From Egicoccus sp. AB-alg6-2 (GTDB taxonomy: Bacteria > Actinomycetota > Nitriliruptoria > Nitriliruptorales > Nitriliruptoraceae), in NCBI RefSeq assembly GCF_041821025.1, contig NZ_JBGUAY010000003.1, forward strand, positions 248,001 through 312,000: a stretch of DNA of 64,000 bases, written 5' to 3'. This document shows positions 61,416-64,000 of this stretch, piece by piece. The notes below the pieces were generated by a model. That model was not told where the DNA came from. It saw only the letters and a list, made by a program, of their open reading frames with translations, and did no database searches. The position numbers and the translations under genes are program-made. Numbering within the stretch: position 1 is the stretch's first letter; each line of letters opens with the position of its first letter.

Positions 61416-62356
61416 GAGGCGACGACCTGCGTGCCCGCGTCACCGTGGACGGCGGCGACGATGTCCTCGAGCGCACCGATCACGGCCCGCCGGCCGGTCC
61501 GCTCGACGAAGCGGCAGGCCGCGTCGACCTTCGGGCCCATGGAACCGGCACCGAACTGGCCCTGGGCCGCGAACTCGCGCAGCTCCGCGACCGTGACGGT
61601 CTCCAGCCAGCGCTGCGACGGCGTGCCGTAGTCGACGGCGACGCCGGCGACGTCCGTCAGGATGGCGAAGCTGTCGGCGCCGATCTCCTCGGCGAGCAGC
61701 GCCCCGGCCAGGTCCTTGTCGATGACGGCCTCGACTCCGCGCAGCGGACCGTCGCCGTCGTCGACCACGGGGATGCCGCCGCCGCCGTTGGCGACCACGA
61801 TCGCTCCGTCGTCGAGCAGCAGTTCGACGGCGGGCCGGTCGACCGAGCGCAGGGGCTGCGGCGAGGCGACCAACCGTCGCCAGCCGCGTCCGGGGACGTG
61901 GGTGAAGGCAAGTCCTTCGGCTTCCCGGCGGCGCACCTCGGCCTCGTCGCGCAGCCAGGGCCCGATCGGCTTGCTGGGCGCGCCGAATCCGGGGTCGTCC
62001 GCGGCGACCAGGACCCGGCTGACCACCGGCACGACCGGCTGGTCGAGGCCGCGCTGCGCGAGCTCGTAGGTCAGGGTGTCGGCGATCGTGAACCCGATGG
62101 TCGCCTGGGTCTGGGCGACGCACCAGTCCAGCGGGACGGGCGGGACGACGTCGCGGGCGAGCTCGTTCTTGATCAGCACGTTGCCGACCTGGGGCCCGTT
62201 GCCGTGGGTGAGCACCAGCGCGGTGCGGCCCTCGGCGACCAGTTCGGCGACCTGGCCCATCGTCGACCACAGACGTTCCGTCTGTTGCGCGGCGGTACCC
62301 GCCCCGTCGGGTGCGATGGCGTTGCCGCCGAACGCGAGCACCGTGCGCGATGCCAC
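61412..62356 (-). CDS. allK: Carbamate kinase
   Basis: 314 residues from GTG 62356, preceded by AGGAG. Amino-acid-kinase fold motifs: LAFGGNAIAPDG, LTHGNGPQVGNVLIKNE, VANGGGGIPVV, AVIDKDLAGALLAEEI and FGAGSMGPKVDAA. It converts carbamoyl phosphate and ADP to carbamate and ATP, so it is the energy-yielding step after AllFGH. The linkage to allHFG, rather than to arginine deiminase genes, favours the AllK role over ArcC. Confidence 0.92.
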   Translation of the reverse strand: MASRTVLAFGGNAIAPDGAGTAAQQTERLWSTMGQVAELVAEGRTALVLTHGNGPQVGNVLIKNELARDVVPPVPLDWCVAQTQATIGFTIADTLTYELAQRGLDQPVVPVVSRVLVAADDPGFGAPSKPIGPWLRDEAEVRRREAEGLAFTHVPGRGWRRLVASPQPLRSVDRPAVELLLDDGAIVVANGGGGIPVVDDGDGPLRGVEAVIDKDLAGALLAEEIGADSFAILTDVAGVAVDYGTPSQRWLETVTVAELREFAAQGQFGAGSMGPKVDAACRFVERTGRRAVIGALEDIVAAVHGDAGTQVVAS

Positions 62357-62476
62357 CTGCTGCTGCTCCTGGTCGACGGGGGACGAGCCTAGGCAGTCCC
62401 GGTGGGCGACGGTTCGGCGACTCTCACCGATCCGACACCCCGCGCGTCGTCACAACCCGCCGTTCGTCACCGACGA

Positions 62477-62512
62477 GGACGGGGCCGCGACCTCCCGGTC
62501 GCGGCCCCGTCC
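62477..62512. terminator. 16-bp perfect-stem terminator after the permease gene
   Basis: GGACGGGGCCGCGACC-TCCC-GGTCGCGGCCCCGTCC is a perfect 16-bp stem with a 4-nt loop, 18 bp downstream of the permease stop at 62531. It separates the permease from carbamate kinase, whose likely promoter (a TAGGCT element near 62389) lies in the remaining 120 bp. No U-tract. Confidence 0.78.
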
Positions 62513-62530
62513 GAATCGGGCAGGTGTCGC

Positions 62531-63988
62531 TCAGACGCCCTGCATGTCACCCGGTGGGATGACGGGGTCCTTGGTGCCGAGGTCGTAGGTGCCGACCCCG
62601 CGCTCCTCGTCGGTGCCAGGCACCAGGTTGTCGAGCAGCAGGCCGAGGACGGCGGCGACGGCGATGCCGGAGCTGCCGATGGCGCGGACGATGCTGGTCA
62701 ACCAGCCGATGCCGAACAGCGACCACTCGTCACCGGCGTAGTTGCCGAAGTACTGCGGGAACACGAAGCCGCTGAACAGCACGATGCCCAGGATCATCAG
62801 GTTTCGTTGCGAATCGAGGTCGACCCGCCGCAGGTTGGACAGACCGATCGCGGCGATGAGCCCGAACAGCGCCAGGTACACCCCGCCGACGATCGGGCCG
62901 GGGATCGTGGCGATGAACGCGCCGATCTTGGCGACGAAGCCGAACAGGAGCAGGAAGACCGCACCGATGAGCACCACCGCCCGGCTGGCGACCTTGGTCA
63001 GGCCGACCAGGCCGATGTTCTCCGAGTACGAGGTCGAGGAGAACCCGCCGAAGATGCCGGTGAAGAAGCAGCCGACGCCCTCCATGCCGATGCCCCGGTT
63101 GATCGTCTTCGCGTCGGGGTCGCCTGCGCCCGCGATACGCGAGATGGCGTGGTAGTCGCCGAACGACTCGATGGTCGAGGCGAGGTAGGCGGCAAGGATG
63201 GCGAAGAAGAAGCCGAGGTCGAACAGCGGCGTCCCCCACGGGAAGATCAACCCGCCACCGCCGACGTCGAAGCCGCGCACCCACGGCGTCTCACCGACGA
63301 CGCCGAAGCTGACGTAGCCGGCAACCGTCTCGGGTAGGACCCCCGTGACCGACAGCAGCAGACAGACGAGGTAGGCCGTGACCACCGCGAGCAGGATCGG
63401 GAACAGCGAGATCATGCGCGAACGCGGCGCCAGCACGAGACCGAACAGCACGATCAGCGCGGTCGTGGCCAGCGCCAGCCACCAGTTGGGCGAGGCGTTG
63501 ATCACGGTCGCGTCGTACAACGACAGACCGATCAGGGCGATGACCGGAGCGATGGTGATCGGCGTCACGTAGCGCCGCAGCAGCCCACCGATGCCGCCGA
63601 AGCCGATCGCCATCTCGACCACGGCACCGGCCATGATCGCACCGGCGATGTAGCGCATCGCGTCCTCGCCCTGGTAGGTGAGGGCGATGCCGATGAAGGG
63701 GCCGAGGAAGGCGAACGAGACCCCCTGCACGATCGGCAGGCGTGAGCCGAACTGCACCTGCAGGAAGGTCGCGATCGCCGAACAGATGAAGACCGAGCTG
63801 ATGAGGATCGCCAGCTGCCCCGAGTCGAACTCCAGGAACGGCGACAGGATGAACGGCACGGCGACCGTCGCCCCGAACATGGTCAAAACGTGTTGGAGGC
63901 CGAGGGCCATGGCCTTCGGCAGCGGCTTCGGAATCTCGTCGAGTCCGTACTTGAGCCCGTGCGGGCGGTTGGGCGCTTCCGCGCTCAT
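62531..63988 (-). CDS. NCS2-family nucleobase (uracil/xanthine-type) permease
   Basis: 485 residues with about 12-14 membrane helices. The NAT/NCS2 signature is present as SENIGLVGLTK, and the helix-8 region has the expected Glu in LASTIESFGDYHA; helix 1 shows the QH motif in LGLQHVLTMFGA. These residues place it in the xanthine/uracil/uric acid transporter family. GGGGAG lies 5 nt before the ATG. As the first gene of the minus-strand block it probably imports the heterocycle degraded by the downstream enzymes. Its terminator means it can be expressed separately. Confidence 0.92.
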   Translation of the reverse strand: MSAEAPNRPHGLKYGLDEIPKPLPKAMALGLQHVLTMFGATVAVPFILSPFLEFDSGQLAILISSVFICSAIATFLQVQFGSRLPIVQGVSFAFLGPFIGIALTYQGEDAMRYIAGAIMAGAVVEMAIGFGGIGGLLRRYVTPITIAPVIALIGLSLYDATVINASPNWWLALATTALIVLFGLVLAPRSRMISLFPILLAVVTAYLVCLLLSVTGVLPETVAGYVSFGVVGETPWVRGFDVGGGGLIFPWGTPLFDLGFFFAILAAYLASTIESFGDYHAISRIAGAGDPDAKTINRGIGMEGVGCFFTGIFGGFSSTSYSENIGLVGLTKVASRAVVLIGAVFLLLFGFVAKIGAFIATIPGPIVGGVYLALFGLIAAIGLSNLRRVDLDSQRNLMILGIVLFSGFVFPQYFGNYAGDEWSLFGIGWLTSIVRAIGSSGIAVAAVLGLLLDNLVPGTDEERGVGTYDLGTKDPVIPPGDMQGV

Positions 63989-64000
63989 GTGCTCCCCTTG

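Noticed and set aside
61412-62356. Carbamate kinase as part of arginine deiminase fermentation
   Set aside because: No arginine deiminase or ornithine carbamoyltransferase is nearby; the gene overlaps allH and is followed by fdrA/allF and allG.
1-64000. Horizontal island, prophage or insertion sequences
   Set aside because: No transposase, integrase, tRNA-linked attachment site or visible drop in GC was found; gene style is uniform across the window.

Overview
The window is a 64 kb stretch of very GC-rich chromosome (roughly 70% G+C by eye) from an actinobacterium. Support for this comes from the codon usage, frequent GTG starts, 4-bp ATGA/GTGA gene overlaps, terminator stems without U-tracts, and at least six genes with a TANNNT -10 element exactly 6 nt before the start codon (leaderless transcription). 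The acidic proteins and the complete choline/betaine module suggest a salt-exposed member, perhaps of the Nitriliruptoria/Euzebya side of the phylum; that placement is a guess. I see no rRNA, tRNA, IS element, prophage or CRISPR array, and no gene-free gap exceeds 300 bp.

Layout. 1-6.1 kb: end of an EAL phosphodiesterase and a signalling cluster (LuxR-type regulator, lone receiver, PAS histidine kinase, MASE1 hybrid kinase); two of its promoter regions share a TGACGC-N4-GCGTCA palindrome. 6.2-13.3 kb: osmoprotection, with a four-gene glycine betaine/choline ABC importer divergent from betB-betA. 13.3-15.3 kb: drug/antibiotic-type ABC-2 exporter. 15.4-17.5 kb: copper delivery for cytochrome oxidase (PCuAC, SCO1, CtaG). 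17.4-22.7 kb: small enzymes, methyltransferases, an acyltransferase and a secreted barrel protein. 22.8-26.4 kb: glcDEF glycolate oxidase. 26.4-36.3 kb: regulators (one frameshifted), a NarL-type two-component system, enoyl-CoA hydratase, FadR-type regulator with a fused AccD-AccA carboxyltransferase, and an SGNH lipoprotein. 37-39.7 kb: coxE, coxD and xdhC-like maturation genes for molybdenum hydroxylases. 39.7-45 kb: purine nucleoside phosphorylase, small proteins, a frameshifted DUF222/HNH gene and a nucleotidyltransferase.

45-64 kb is the most interesting part: about 19 kb all on the minus strand. In transcription order it encodes an NCS2 xanthine/uracil-type permease; carbamate kinase, AllH (DUF2877), FdrA/AllF and AllG (DUF1116), the set assigned in E. 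coli to carbamoyl transfer from oxalurate to give oxamate; a PAS protein with a degenerate kinase core and its receiver; then a three-subunit molybdenum hydroxylase (CoxM/S/L-like, not a CO dehydrogenase by its active-site loop), CoxG, an amidase, the HyuA/HyuB ATP-dependent hydantoinase pair, and a class III CoA-transferase. Read together this looks like a complete energy-conserving route for an N-heterocycle: import, hydroxylation, ATP-dependent ring opening, carbamoyl transfer to phosphate, ATP from carbamoyl phosphate, deamidation and possible CoA activation of the acid. Each family is recognisable; the combination and the substrate are inference. The coxD/E/xdhC genes at 37-39.7 kb are the likely maturation factors.
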